Shown here: positions 9,980 to 21,120 of the stretch, in pieces
Position numbering within the stretch: position 1 is the stretch's first letter
How the letters are laid out: every line of letters begins with the position of its first letter
Assembly (NCBI GenBank): GCA_001695595.3
Contig: MBPM02000007.1
Coordinates: 1,674,001 to 1,738,000 of the forward strand
Length of the DNA stretch: 64,000 nucleotides
DNA from: Plasmopara viticola
Lineage: Eukaryota > Oomycota > Peronosporomycetes > Peronosporales > Peronosporaceae
Direction: 5' to 3'
Position numbers and translations under genes: made by a program
Notes under the pieces: model-generated
What the model saw: the letters and a program-made list of their open reading frames with translations, nothing else
What the model was told of the DNA's origin: nothing
The model's database searches: none

Positions 9980-10430
9980 TTTTTATGGTGGAACTAGACT
10001 TGGCTGTAAAGTTTAGAAGCTTAACAGTACAGAGACGTTTTTCGGTCGCGACAAAACTTGATCTTGAACATTTCAAGACTATAATGCCACGACCATTATT
10101 CTGCTTTGCCTTTAGCACCTCTTCGCGCTCAGGTTTGTTCAAAAGGAATACGGATGGTTATGCAATGACTGAAATTGCACAACGTCACCATTATATTGAC
10201 CTTACGGCTGAGAAAAACGCAGACCATAATTTTGTGCCATCTTGGCTTTAGGCCACTAGGATGAAAAGCAAATCCCGCGCAGTCAGACACTCCGCATTAA
10301 AATGCGTGGCAGTCAACGCAGGCGTGTGATTTTGGGTCACGTGGCGAATGGATTCCATCCTATCTTCGAGGCTTGCAAGGGTCCAAAGATGTCACAAAAC
10401 AGCCCCCGCCCAAAAGCCAGGAGTGAACCC
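9980..10430. repeat. Dispersed repeat family, copy 1 (copy 2 at 43450-43680)
   Basis: ACTAGACTTGGCTGT, a TTAACA..ACAGA segment, GCATTAAAATGCG, GCAAGGGTCC and a C/G-rich AGGG end occur in the same order in both copies. They are separated by length differences, so copy 2 has internal deletions. Neither copy has a recognisable protein. It is probably an unclassified transposon remnant. Confidence 0.6.
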
Positions 10431-10439
10431 GACAGCATT

Positions 10440-11284
10440 AAAAAGCGTAAAAGCGGATAATAGGCTATAATGGAGCCATTGCTCTTCATCAAAAGGAACA
10501 AGGACGAGACGAATGTAGCTTCTCGTGGCGCTTTTAAGCTCCAAGACTAGCGTCGCAGCAATGTGCTGGGCTTTGGGATGTAAATGCTCTTTTGCGGGAG
10601 TCAGACCTCTTTGACAAAATAAAACAGGTATCCTATACACGACTTGTAAGAACCGATTAATGTAAAACTTTAGGGCAGGGATCGTTGGTAGACAATTTCG
10701 CTTTGTCGGTATATAATAGTCATCTTCCTTTTGTCCTCTTGTCGAATCGCAGACATCTCAGACGACAGACCATTTGGTCTTACTATATTGTCTTGAATTG
10801 CGAGCCATTCTGATGTTTCTTTCGATCAGAAAAATTGCAGCATATTTTTGAAGACTATACTTGGCACTTCTTTTAAAAAAACTTCTCATAGACCACATTA
10901 TACCGGTGTTCGCGCGTTCCGGCACACGTAGCATATTTGCCATCAAACTTGAAGGAAATGCTGTGCCTTTTCGCTTGATCTTCAACATGAACCTTTCTTG
11001 ATCATCGAGAAATTTTGGTCAAGCGCTGCGTCTTGAGCAGCACGTACTTGTTTAAGTCTCCATGTGACACAAATCAGCGCTACAAATGGAGCCGTATGCG
11101 CTACGTTCCGCTTGAAACGTGTGTCTGCATGTCTGGAGAGCAAGATAGGACGTATCTGAGTAATTCATTTAGGCGCTGAGACGCTGAACGTTAGCAGATA
11201 TGTCCTTTTCATCCTCTTCGACGTGCACAGACGTAATAGCGGAGGGTCGAGTAGAAGAAACCTGCGCAGACGCGAGCTTCGAGT
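10440..11284. other. Gene desert; one weak coding-like minus-strand fragment
   Basis: I recognise no gene. The minus strand at about 11178-11290 has an open stretch containing VHVEEDEKDIS and ending NVQRLSA before a stop. This is faintly like the region after the signal peptide of oomycete RxLR-type effectors, but no signal peptide or domain is attached. Confidence 0.3.
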
Positions 11285-11510
11285 CGGGCAAATGGAATGA
11301 GAACAATTTAAATCTCTTAACAAGGATCAGTTGAAGGGCAAGTCTGGTGCCAGCAGCCGCGGTAATTCCCGCTTCAATAGCGTATATTAAAGTTGTTGCA
11401 GTTAAAGTGCTCGAAGTTGGATTTCTGCTTTGGATGTCCGGTCTGTTCCTAGGGTACTATCCCTTTTAACACTGTCGTTACGCTTCTCGTAGAAAATAGC
11501 CAAGTGAAAT
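11285..11510 (+). pseudogene. Decayed fragment of 18S rRNA (530-loop region)
   Basis: The sequence from TGGAATGAGAACAATTTAAA through GTGCCAGCAGCCGCGGTAAT to GTTGTTGCAGTTAAA and GTTGGATTTCTG is the universally conserved 530-loop neighbourhood of eukaryotic small-subunit rRNA. The core at about 11290-11430 is nearly continuous. It has substitutions within invariant stretches (CCCGCTTC for the usual CAGCTCC; GTGCTCGAAG for AGCTCGTAG). Similarity fades by about 11510. No other rRNA segment is present. It is a non-functional rRNA fragment inserted next to the effector pseudogene. Confidence 0.88.
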
Positions 11511-11639
11511 TTCTCAAATTTTTTCGGGCACCAAGCATAATATGAGTCCTTAAAGATTTTTAAATGGCTGTCTCCGCGCCCGACCTTGCTGAAATAGCGC
11601 GTACGGGTAATGTTAGGACAGCTGATAGTGTCTAGATAA

Positions 11640-12129
11640 ACAACAATAGGCTGAGCATCTGCGTACTCGTAGCCACATTTCGCCGCCATAGCCCCAATGA
11701 TAGTTTCATAATTTTGCGTGGAACCTCCGATCTATGTAATGAGCAAACAAAATATGCCCACTTTACCCAAGCCTCATTGGCCAAGAGAACACCCGACACG
11801 TTGACAAGTTCATGATCGCTAAGGATTTCACTTGCAGACGCTATGTCCCTTATCGAGCTCATTACATCCTTGACAACATTCATTTCAACGAGTTGCAGTG
11901 TGTGTTTGTTACTCAACAACACCATTTTTGCAAAGTGTGCAAACGTCAAGTATTCCCTTTCTTCGTCGTCCACACCTACCCGCTTCTGAGTTTGGATGGA
12001 CGTTTGATCAGGGCCAAAATCGTGGTCGGATGCGTACGTGTGCACCGCACGTAATTTCGTCGAATGAACGGGAGCCTTTATAGCAAGAGCTCCAGCCAGT
12101 AGTGCCAATTTTAGGAAACAAAATTGCAT
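11640..12129 (-). pseudogene. Frameshifted and truncated WY effector copy
   Basis: From ATG 12127-12129 the frame encodes a signal peptide (LALLAGALA core), an LRAVHTYASD segment, a DDEERE motif and the WVKWAYF segment, closely matching the two intact paralogues. A one-base loss in a T-run near 11715 shifts the frame just after VPRK. The original frame resumes as a short piece with a CGYE motif and then loses similarity at about 11650. The rest of the gene, including the C-terminal WY unit, is absent and replaced by unrelated sequence and an 18S rRNA fragment. Confidence 0.88.
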
Positions 12130-12790
12130 GGGCCAATGTGTAAGTAATATTCGAAATTTTAATATTTTGTATGCAACGAGGGTGGCTCTCTTCTGAGATA
12201 GACCACTCTATTTTGGTTTTGAATAGCTCCCCGTTTACCTTGATAAGAAAACAAAGTACTAATTGTTTAATAGTGGGTCTACGGCTACAAGGCGTATTGA
12301 ATTACAGAATACTAGAAGAAATAAAGCACTCGATAACAACAGCTTCAAATCAAGGTAGTTACATTTCCAAAGTAATTTTTTTAAAGCGCGATTTGGGCGT
12401 GCAAAGAGGTGGCGTGGATACAGACGTAACCACAACACCAACATCTGCAGTCCCGGTTTGCTCCAACTTTTAGCGATATGAGAATGCAGAAGATCACGTG
12501 TTCAGCAAGTACATGGTGATGTGCCCATAAAAGAAAAAAAAGCCGTGTTTAATATGACCTATACTTTCTGGGGAAAACTGAATGAACGCAATTTACGTGT
12601 TAATTTGAAGTTAATCTACGTAGCACAATCAGACCTCTTATTATTGCAGCCACGTCCTGTCGACGAAGACTCAGGCAGGACAGACATCACACGAAGAATC
12701 CGACACTAAAATGAATGCTATTGGAAAATAGATCGGCAGACTCTGCTAGGGTCGAGAGAGAGTAAATACTTATACAGCACATATTTTACT
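12130..12790 (-). repeat. Duplicated effector 5' flank
   Basis: The upstream region of the effector pseudogene matches the upstream region of the intact effector at 20376-21120. Shared landmarks include the GGTAGACCACYCTATTTT-like segment, GCGATTTGGGC, GGCGTGGAT, AGTTCCGG/AGTCCCGG and ATGAGAATGCARAAGATCAC. This block probably contains the effector promoter. The outer part, about 12665-12790, matches 21005-21120 in inverted orientation. Confidence 0.7.
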
Positions 12791-13979
12791 TTTTCTTCAT
12801 TGACTTCACTGCATGACACGACTACAGTCTGCTTTTTCGTGTATACGTCCTCATATCTTTTACTTTCCTATTTATGCTTAGTGGCACATCAACATATTAT
12901 TACAAGTCAGCCTTTGCAAAAGAGACTGTTGCAACAAAAACGTCTTATCCATTGTGATGCTTCTGGAGGAAAAAGCAAAACATACATCTGGCAGCATTAT
13001 AGCTGACAGCTTTATTTTTTGCGTCAGCTGCAATATAATTGACGAAAAATTAACCTCCAGCTTGTGGTCTTGTACGCGCTCAGACCTAATAGATCATCTG
13101 CTAGCACATTGATATACCATAAATGTACAGAAAGAACACAAGTATGTGTATCGATCACCGCTTGATTGTGGTCCTTTTTTGGGCGGGTCGTCTTAAGAAA
13201 GGAGTCAAATAGATTGAAACGAAATGCTGGTTCGAAAACGAAGTGTCGAAAGGCTACTTATGTATCTAAAGTGCTGAGTGGAATTCGAAATTTATAGTTC
13301 GCTCCCCTGTGTTACTCTAAGCCCATCCTTCTCGATCGTTTAAGAAGCTTATCTGAACGTCATCTTGGCCCTTCCGTTTTTATTTTATAATCATGTCCGC
13401 AATTTTGTGTCGTAATAGTCCTATCCAGTCTGATCTTATTTGTTTGCTTACCATTCATTTAACTGTGCATATCAAACCCCTACTTGCCTTTGGTGCTTGT
13501 TGCTCTTATGCACCTTGATGTCAGATGCATCGCAAATAAGCTTTAACATCTTGGTTTCAAGTGCCCATCCGCAAGCTAATGTTTCGTCAATGAAGTCGTT
13601 CATGATGGACTGACGGAAACGTCTACATTCTTCGTCTAAGCATAATATCTAGCGTTGTTAGTCAAGACGATGGCTCTTGACTGTTCTCAAATTAGACCTA
13701 AGCCTCCCACCGTCCCGTGACCCATCTTCATTAGCATCGCACGCGTCCAAAGAAATTCTTGGGTGCAAAAGCTTAAGGTCACGTACCCAGCTTCGCCGAG
13801 CTGAGTGCAGTCGCTGGCTATCTGTTCTGGATAATATCGGTTCACTCGCAATAATGACCATAACTCCGAATGCTCATAATTGATGCTGCTACCACAATAA
13901 GCATCCGAGTACGCCTTGATCGCAATGCTGCTACTTAACGCGGAGTACTGTGTAGCAAATCACACAATTAGCCGCGTTA
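12791..13979. other. Desert, no gene recognised
   Basis: Several short open frames occur, none with recognisable motifs or consistent codon use. Nothing specific seen. Confidence 0.35.
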
Positions 13980-14450
13980 AAATGATGCAGTCCGTGGCTT
14001 TCAGAGAACATGAAAATTGTGATATCATGCACGCAACATTCAGCTAAGTACATGCCGTGATCTACAGCAGGCATTCAATAGATACCAGTACAACTTTAAG
14101 CGCATAGGCAAATGACCGTGTATAGTTGTAAGCCACTGCGTTGGCAACAGCTCTTACTTCAATACGCGCGTGGTGTTAATACTCCGCTTTTCAACCAAAT
14201 CTCCAGGCCACGTTGTCAATATAGCGAGTCGGCTTGACCGTGTTCAAGCTGATCTGTCGTCGACGAAATCCATGCTCAAAAAGGAGTTTTCTCGCCCATC
14301 TTCTTCACCATTATTGCAAGGTGGACGTTAAAAAACACATTTCTACTATATATACTTACCGCTTTTTCTTGATGCGGTAACTATGTCAACCACATTAATA
14401 TCCAACGTGTTTGAACCCATTTTGGACGCATTTGACATTAACATATCAGC
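13980..14450. repeat. Duplicated noncoding block, copy 2 (copy 1 at 9100-9560)
   Basis: See the copy at 9100-9560. The clearest match is ATATAGCGAGTCGGCTTGA followed by AAGCTGATCTGT and TCCATGCT. A 105-codon frame follows at 14383-14700, but it is not shared with copy 1 and I do not regard it as a gene. Confidence 0.55.
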
Positions 14451-15760
14451 TTGCGTCGCAGCTCATAAAGACATTCTTCACACGAAGTTCTACACGACTC
14501 ATGAGAAAGTGTTTCCTCTTGACGGCCTAACGCTGCATAAACCGAAGGGATTGAACTCATTTACGTTCGCTCTATTCTGCTGCGATAAATCGGTGCTACA
14601 AACGGCTTTGCATCATCCAGCAAGGCCACGGCTGCCTAATGAAGGTTTTACTCGAATATGTCAAAAGCATTTTCTAAATGGCTATTCCAGCATCACTTAA
14701 TGTACTTTTTAAATTCAGTTGGACGAACCCTTTATGTGATCCGCATAGCCGTTTATGCTATTAGAGAGCGTCGTCAAGGCTAAACCAAGCCGATACTAAA
14801 AATTATCTGTCTCCTTTTACGCCATGGCCCATGCAAGGTGATTCACGGAATTTTTGCGAGCATTCAAGCAGCCAATCAATTTGCACGGACTTAAGCCTAA
14901 AAACAAGTGCTACTAGGCGTGAGAAAAGCACACAACATCTTGCACAAAGGAGGAAGACAAAGAGGTACACAATCTTTTGGACAAGGACCGCTAATAATAT
15001 TTGGTCTTAAAGGATCGACGTGCGCAATGAATTGTACATTTAAAAACAACAAATTTGATACAATATAAATTCTATTTTGGTCCTTATGTAAGTTTTTGTA
15101 TGCACTGAAATGAACTCTGTAGCGTAGTCACGAGATCCATTTCGTTATCTTTGAAAGACCTTAGTATGCAAATTGGTATACATATTGGTAGGGCGACCAG
15201 GAGCCATAATTTTTCTAAGGCTATATTCGACGAGAAGTCAGCTTTAATCATAAAAAGTCGAATATCGAGCAAATTGATGAACATGCCGCTTTTCTTTTTA
15301 GTAAGAACTGTACTGGCTTGTAATTGCGACATTAATAGCAATCGTATGCAAAGTTCTCAATTGTTTAAGCGCGCGGGACCCACAAGCGACACCGTCAAGC
15401 TTTAAATTTAATCCTTGATTGGCCAAACGAATTGAGATAGAAATCCAATTCTTTCTCAAAGCATGTATTGGCTTCCATATACTAGAACAATATTCGTTTG
15501 GATTGGGATGACACAACGCTGACTGCATGTTGGATAGGTGTGTGACGTCAAATTAGACAAGCGGGCTAGAAGACAAGATTGCAGACATTATCAAAGAAAG
15601 GTGAAACCACTGAGAGTCTTTTTTAAGGATCTACAAGGATAGGATAAAGTAGCACTAGGGGACAAATAAAGGTCTCTATGTATGCATTTCGGTTTTCACC
15701 GTCTTCTCAACAGATTAAATAAGCGATCAAGTCTTTTTCGTTATTGCGTTCGAGCATACT
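14451..15760. other. Desert, no gene recognised
   Basis: Only scattered short frames. Two overlapping minus-strand frames at 15084-15528 look coding-like over short stretches but have no known domain and are broken. Confidence 0.3.
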
Positions 15761-18380
15761 ATGGCAAGCAAGCGAACCAAAGGCTGCCTGGGGAGTGGTA
15801 ACAACTTCCCTACCACAGGGACTTGAGTATGAGGATAACTGTTAAAAGATAGATTCTGCTACAGCACTTCATGATCGACAAAGATGAGAGTAATTCCGCA
15901 GAAGTTTGGCTGGCATGACTTGCGAAAGCATTTGGCACCACTGCTCAATGCATTGGGATCCAGCACAAGACCATGATTAAGTCGACTACGCGCGCCAAAA
16001 AGGCACAGGGGTAATTTGCGTTCTTTTCAATTAATCGACACAACACAACGGCGTGACAAGGACTTACTGATTCCACGACTTCAAAACGAACATTGGGGTC
16101 AGTATAACAAAGCATCTGGACTCTTTCGACGAGCTGGTTGGGACACTTCAAACAACGGTAAGACGCACGCCAGCTGGTGGTCTTCTCAGCCATCTGCCGT
16201 CGGAACATGCTTTAGATTTTGTCACCGTAATTAATGCAATTGAAGTCAAGCAGAAGCTGCTCAGATGTCCTCAGGGCTGCACAGTAAGGAGGCTATGGAA
16301 AAAGAACTTTTAGTAAAAGGAAATTCTGGGTGATCGAATCCACAAAAATAGTAGCGGCTATAACAGCAAGTGCACATGAAACAGAGCTAGAAGGATGGCG
16401 CGAATTTTGCAGTAAGCAAAGAAAGATCAGCGGGGTAACTATTTGATAGTAATGCTACATTGCATATTGACCCCGCATAGGAACGATTTGTTTGTATACA
16501 AGGATATTGGAAACAGCAACGAAGTACCGAAATCAGACGGCGTCAAAGAAATCGGCAAGATGAAAAGCGATCTGTATAGACAAAAAAGGCATTTGCACGG
16601 CTAAATTTTGTATGGGCCTGGACTAAACCGAAGATTGTTGTCGGCTGGCAAGCTTGTGGAACGTGATATTCGTCTGGAGACCTCGCATTCGTCGTGCATC
16701 ATTTAAAACAAAGACGAAGCGCTGCCTCGGGTACGAAAATCAGAAAAGCGCAAAGCTCAACTGTGACCAGGATGGAATTTGGTGTGTACCTTTTACATGG
16801 GGAAGTGCACAGGGGAGCTGCGGCATGCTCCCATGGACATTATAACAAATACACACATTTGAAGACACAGTGCTTGACCAAAGTATTCCGATGATCAAAC
16901 AACGCACATGTTGAAGTACAAGCAGACCGTCACATCATTTCCTGTATATTCGATGACAAAGACGACACGTGCGCTGGAGCGCCCGCACCCAAGTGCAATG
17001 TGGCCAATGAGGACAGAATTTGTCATATGTCGATCAAACGCTATTGTCCACCAGCGCTCCATTCCATATAGTCCTCAATAGAGCGGAAATTATGAGACCA
17101 ATCATACCGACAGTCCGCAGTATGCTACACTACAAGAGCGTTCTGACTTAATAGTGGGCGGAAGCAGTAGGTTCAGCAACTTATTTGTTACATCACCCGA
17201 CTAATAGAGCCCATCTTGACATCGCGTCGTATGAGTTAGCTTTCAAGATGAAGCCTTCAAACTTAGGCGTGTTCGGGCTGCAGGTTTACATTCATGTCAT
17301 TATAAAAAAGCAAAGCTAAAACCCAAGCATTACAAAAGTCTGTTTTTCGGCTACGCGAGAATTTCCAAGGCCTGTTGTGTGTTTGACTCGGAGAATGTCA
17401 AGGTCAAAGTGACCCGCTCTTTGAGGCTGGATGAGCGTGAAGTGGGCGACATTAAGTACACGCAAGGGCTTAAGCCGAAAGCGTTTGCATAAGTGATCAA
17501 AAACAGTGATAAACTCAGGATTCAGCATCAATTAATTTAAAGGCCGAATCTGTACAATTTATAGAAATGGTCGAGAATTCAGTCGCAGCCGTCGGAAAGG
17601 ACGATGTGAATCGTACGCCAAGCCTCGGCATATAGGAGCCGATCTCTTTCGAGCGCTCGGTTGAAAACAAGCTAGAGCCAGCAGAGTACCTTCCGTCACC
17701 TCAACCGCAACAAGTAAATTGTATGGCGTTTTGGCTTAAAGTGGGGCGGATAACATACACACATGAGCCAATACTGATGATCAGGAATGGCTTAGATGAC
17801 GAGGTGTTGCAGATGGAAGTGACGACTCACTGACTCGTGTGCTAGAGTTGACAAAAGCGGACTTATCACAGGAACGTTTTTTACGTGCGCGGAGGATGAC
17901 AGGGACTTGCGTGTAGGTTATGACGATACGGGTGTGCCGACTACATATGTTCAAGCAATGGAAAGCGACGGTGCAGTAGAGTAGCGTGATTTTTGTACGC
18001 TGAGCTTTGTTACCGTAAACACTTTGACTACGAATCGAGACCAGCTGTACGATTAATTTACGATGGGTCGTCGCCAAGAAGCGTGACGGAAATGGCGCCG
18101 TCGTGCGGTACAAGGCTTAATGGGGCGTAGCAAAAGTACGGAATTGGCCTCTTGGGACTTATGCCTGGTCGTTTACGTCAATTTTCTTTTGAAAGCTCTC
18201 GTCGTATGTGCCGAATGAGCTATCAAATGAACAAGCTGAGCGCTTATACGGACAGCGCATGAAAAGAGCTCCATTTGGCGTCTACAATTCTTAGAAGGAC
18301 GTGTGTCAGCTAAACAAATTCATCTACGGGTTGAAACTAGCGTGTTTTAATAACTATGTGACAGGGACACGATGCGAAGC
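15761..18380 (+). mobile_element. Decayed Ty1/copia retrotransposon (remnant 1)
   Basis: The start codon and first codons (ATGGCAAGCAAGCGAACC, then a GSGN segment) match the Gag start of the better preserved element at 59236. Further along are a zinc-knuckle/protease region decayed beyond reading (16440-16600) and a GAG-pre-integrase stretch near 16790-16930. An integrase segment at about 17040-17240 (HQRSIPYSPQ-like, then a region matching the WWAEAV helix) is followed by a reverse transcriptase piece at about 18270-18340 reading VCQLNKFIYGLKL. Stops and frameshifts are everywhere. No LTRs could be located. Confidence 0.85.
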
Positions 18381-18779
18381 AAGAGTATTAGCATTCTTTG
18401 TCTTTTAACTTGAGCTAGCAGAAGGGATAATATTGTAAGTTTTAGGTTTACCACGCGAAATTTCCTGCTAGTTCGTAGACCCTGCCATCGTTTGTCAGCG
18501 AAGTCATCTCTCTATCCAGCCTGCACTTTTTTGTGTCGGTCCTTGTTTGTTAAGTCGTTACCTTCATCACATCCATGTAGCACTGACCGCTATTTTGTGT
18601 GAACACACCTTTTGTGTCAAAAAGTAAATAAAGCGATGCTGTTATTGCATGTGGATGTTGTACTTGCAACGACTTTCAAAGAGAATTGCACTTCCATAAC
18701 ACGAAGCCGTCAATAATGATGTAAAGTACACAATATTGCCTTTCTTATACCCTTGAGAAGCTTGCAAGCCTTAAAGTAG
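18381..18779. other. Junction between copia remnant and effector flank
   Basis: No gene. The sequence has no clear match elsewhere in the window and may include the rest of the copia element. Confidence 0.3.
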
Positions 18780-19247
18780 ATCTCCGCATACTGTTAGTGT
18801 CGTACTGGAAAAACAGTGAAAGGCACAATTTGTATGCAATTGTCGGGATTACGCATTGTGTATCGTAAAAAGTGTCACGTCACAGACGATCAAGGTGCTA
18901 GTTTTTAATTTTACCAGCATTGCATGATTTTTTATGCGATACAAGACCTAAGAAGCACCAGCGTTTAGCATCCGAAGTCACGAATTGGGGTCGTTGCGTC
19001 ACAATGGTAGAACTGAAGCTAGCATATACGGTCACGAGACGAAGAAAAGCACGAGTGAGAAAGCGCACAGACGATCATTCGTAAATGGTAAAAGCTAGTT
19101 TTTAATTTTAAAGTCTTTGCTGCCATCCTACATCGCGCCTGCGTACCAGCGCACCTTCAAGACGAAATTGTTATAGATAATACAAACATCGTGGACATCC
19201 CGCGTAGTTCTGTCTCCAAGCAAGACAAGCCACGGGAATCCTAGCTT
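18780..19247 (-). repeat. Copy C of the duplicated effector 3' flank
   Basis: Matches 7490-8040 and 25560-26074 in order and orientation, directly downstream of the intact effector. It probably contains the effector's 3' untranslated region and terminator. Confidence 0.75.
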
Positions 19248-20375
19248 TCAAGTCGCAGGTCGTGGAGTCGACGTGCTCTCGATCAAAAATGCAAAGTGTC
19301 TCGTCATTACATCGTTAGCATTCTTTGCCGCTTGTAGCACTATATCCGCTCTCGGCCACAATCCTTTCGTAAGCGTCTCCATCAACGTCTCCTGGTCGTC
19401 TGGATACATGTGACAAAATCGCCACCAGTAGTTCACCCAAAATACTATTGCTGGTCGGTTTGCCTCAAAATTGAGAAAGAGATTATCGTGTTCTTTGTCA
19501 AGCTTTAGCATAAAGACAATCTTGGAGGGAAATTCTTTCTTATTCAGCCAAACTTCCTTCAACATCGTCAAATGTATCGTGCTCCTGCGGTGTTTGGCAT
19601 TGCCGGGCAAAGTCAGCATCTTCAAAAGATCGGCCTCCTTGAGACATTCCCGTAAGACATTAAATTCGAATACATAGGGATCGACATGGGCCTGCTGTCC
19701 GAATTGTACGCGCAGATAGTGAGAAAACATTTGAAATTGCTCGCTTTCGAACAAGTTGTCCATTTTCGAGTTGATCCTCAACAGCTTAAAGAGAATGTCT
19801 GGCCGATATCCGACTTGGAATCTTTGGTCAATCATCACCTGTATAAGTGCTTCGGCGAATGCTTTCGAATTAGAGATTGCGGCAGCACCCACCAACTTTT
19901 TGATCCATTCATTGTAGTCACATCTCGCCACCATGGCCTTAATGATAGCTTCATGATTTTTGCGTGGAACCACTGATCTGTTCAATGAACAAATAAAATA
20001 GGCCCACTTGACCCAAGCCTTGTTGGCCAAAAGGTCACCCGACACTTTAATAACTTCCTGATCGCTGAGGATCTGATTTGCAGACGCCCTATTCCTTATC
20101 GACCTCACCACTTCCTTGACAGCTTTTCTTTCAACGAGTTGCAGTGTGTCCTTGTCGCTCAACAAAACCTTTTTGGCAAAGTATGCAAACGATATGCACC
20201 TCCTTTCTTCGTCGTCAGCATCTACTTGCTTCTGAGTTCGAATTGACATTGGTACAGGATCATCATCGTAATCATATGCGTACGTATGCACCACACGAAG
20301 ACTCTTCGAGTCAGCGGGGGCCTTTGTAGCAAGAGCTCCAGCCAGTAGTGCCAGTTTCAAGTAATAAATTCGCAT
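19248..20375 (-). CDS. Secreted WY-domain effector (RxLR-like, EER present)
   Basis: A 375-residue intronless protein starting at ATG 20373-20375. Residues 1-20 form a signal peptide. A degenerate SLRVVH segment (25-30) stands where RxLR would be and is followed by DDEERR (54-59). The body has a WVKWAYF helix (121-127) and two WY-like units. The first is LFKLLR...FQMFSHY (195-220). The second is clearer, with Trp276 in EVWLNKKEFPSKIVFMLKL and Tyr316 in VFWVNYWWRF. WY folds are found in oomycete effectors that act inside host plant cells. A paralogue about 5.7 kb away has the same length, and both have duplicated flanks. Host target unknown. The lack of a clean RxLR is real in this reading. 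Confidence 0.88.
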   Translation of the reverse strand: MRIYYLKLALLAGALATKAPADSKSLRVVHTYAYDYDDDPVPMSIRTQKQVDADDEERRCISFAYFAKKVLLSDKDTLQLVERKAVKEVVRSIRNRASANQILSDQEVIKVSGDLLANKAWVKWAYFICSLNRSVVPRKNHEAIIKAMVARCDYNEWIKKLVGAAAISNSKAFAEALIQVMIDQRFQVGYRPDILFKLLRINSKMDNLFESEQFQMFSHYLRVQFGQQAHVDPYVFEFNVLRECLKEADLLKMLTLPGNAKHRRSTIHLTMLKEVWLNKKEFPSKIVFMLKLDKEHDNLFLNFEANRPAIVFWVNYWWRFCHMYPDDQETLMETLTKGLWPRADIVLQAAKNANDVMTRHFAFLIESTSTPRPAT

Positions 20376-21120
20376 GGGCTAAATGGCACGTAAATTTTCC
20401 ATAGCTTAAGTTATATAGGTAGACCACCCTATTTTTTGTCAAATATACCTTAATATAAAGTCGAGGTAAAGATTGGTTTGAAAGGGTTTTTCGGGAAGGA
20501 AACACAAAATGCTCGCAGTATTGGATCTCTAAAAACAATATTCTACAAGTCAAGGTTTTAAAGTTTAAGAGCCCATTTCCTATTAGCACGATTTGGGCTA
20601 CAGAAAGCTGGCGTGGATGCGAACGTAGCTCAGCAACAACTGTAGTTCCGGCTGGCTACATACTAGCGGCCTGAGAATGCAAAAGATCACATGAGGTCTG
20701 GCTGGCTACAACTTTAAAAATGCAAAAGTAGTATGACTGCCTTGTAGTACTCAATGAATGGCATAACCATTATCTCTTATAGTTTCTGGGTTTGCTTATT
20801 GATCCACGTATAATTCTTTACGCCTCGTCACCACTTTAATTTTTTCTTCTCGTCAGCGTGAGGCACAATCGGGCCTCTTATAGCTGCAGCTAGAAAACGA
20901 TCCGTCCTGTTGAAGGTCCACAAAAATCACAACTGTGGGGTGATTAGCGGCTCCCTAAAAAAACGGGCGACTTGATGATCTGTCTTTGCAGTAAGGTCAA
21001 TAAAAAAACTCATATGCTGTAAAAAAGCTTCCATCTCTCCCCCCTAGCAGAGTCTGCCAATCTCGACAGCTTAACATTCAGTGTCGGATTTTTCGTGTGA
21101 TGTACCAGGAGCCGCTATTG
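20376..21120 (-). repeat. Duplicated effector 5' flank (promoter side)
   Basis: Shares about 500 bp or more with 12130-12660 in the same orientation. The outermost part (21005-21120, with CTAGCAGAGTCTGCC and GTGTCGGATTTTTCGTGTGATG) matches 12665-12790 inverted. No gene lies within it. It should contain the effector promoter near its lower-coordinate end. Confidence 0.65.

Noticed and set aside
14383..14700. 105-codon plus-strand frame as a gene
   Set aside because: No motif, no partner in the related block at 9100-9560, no signal peptide.
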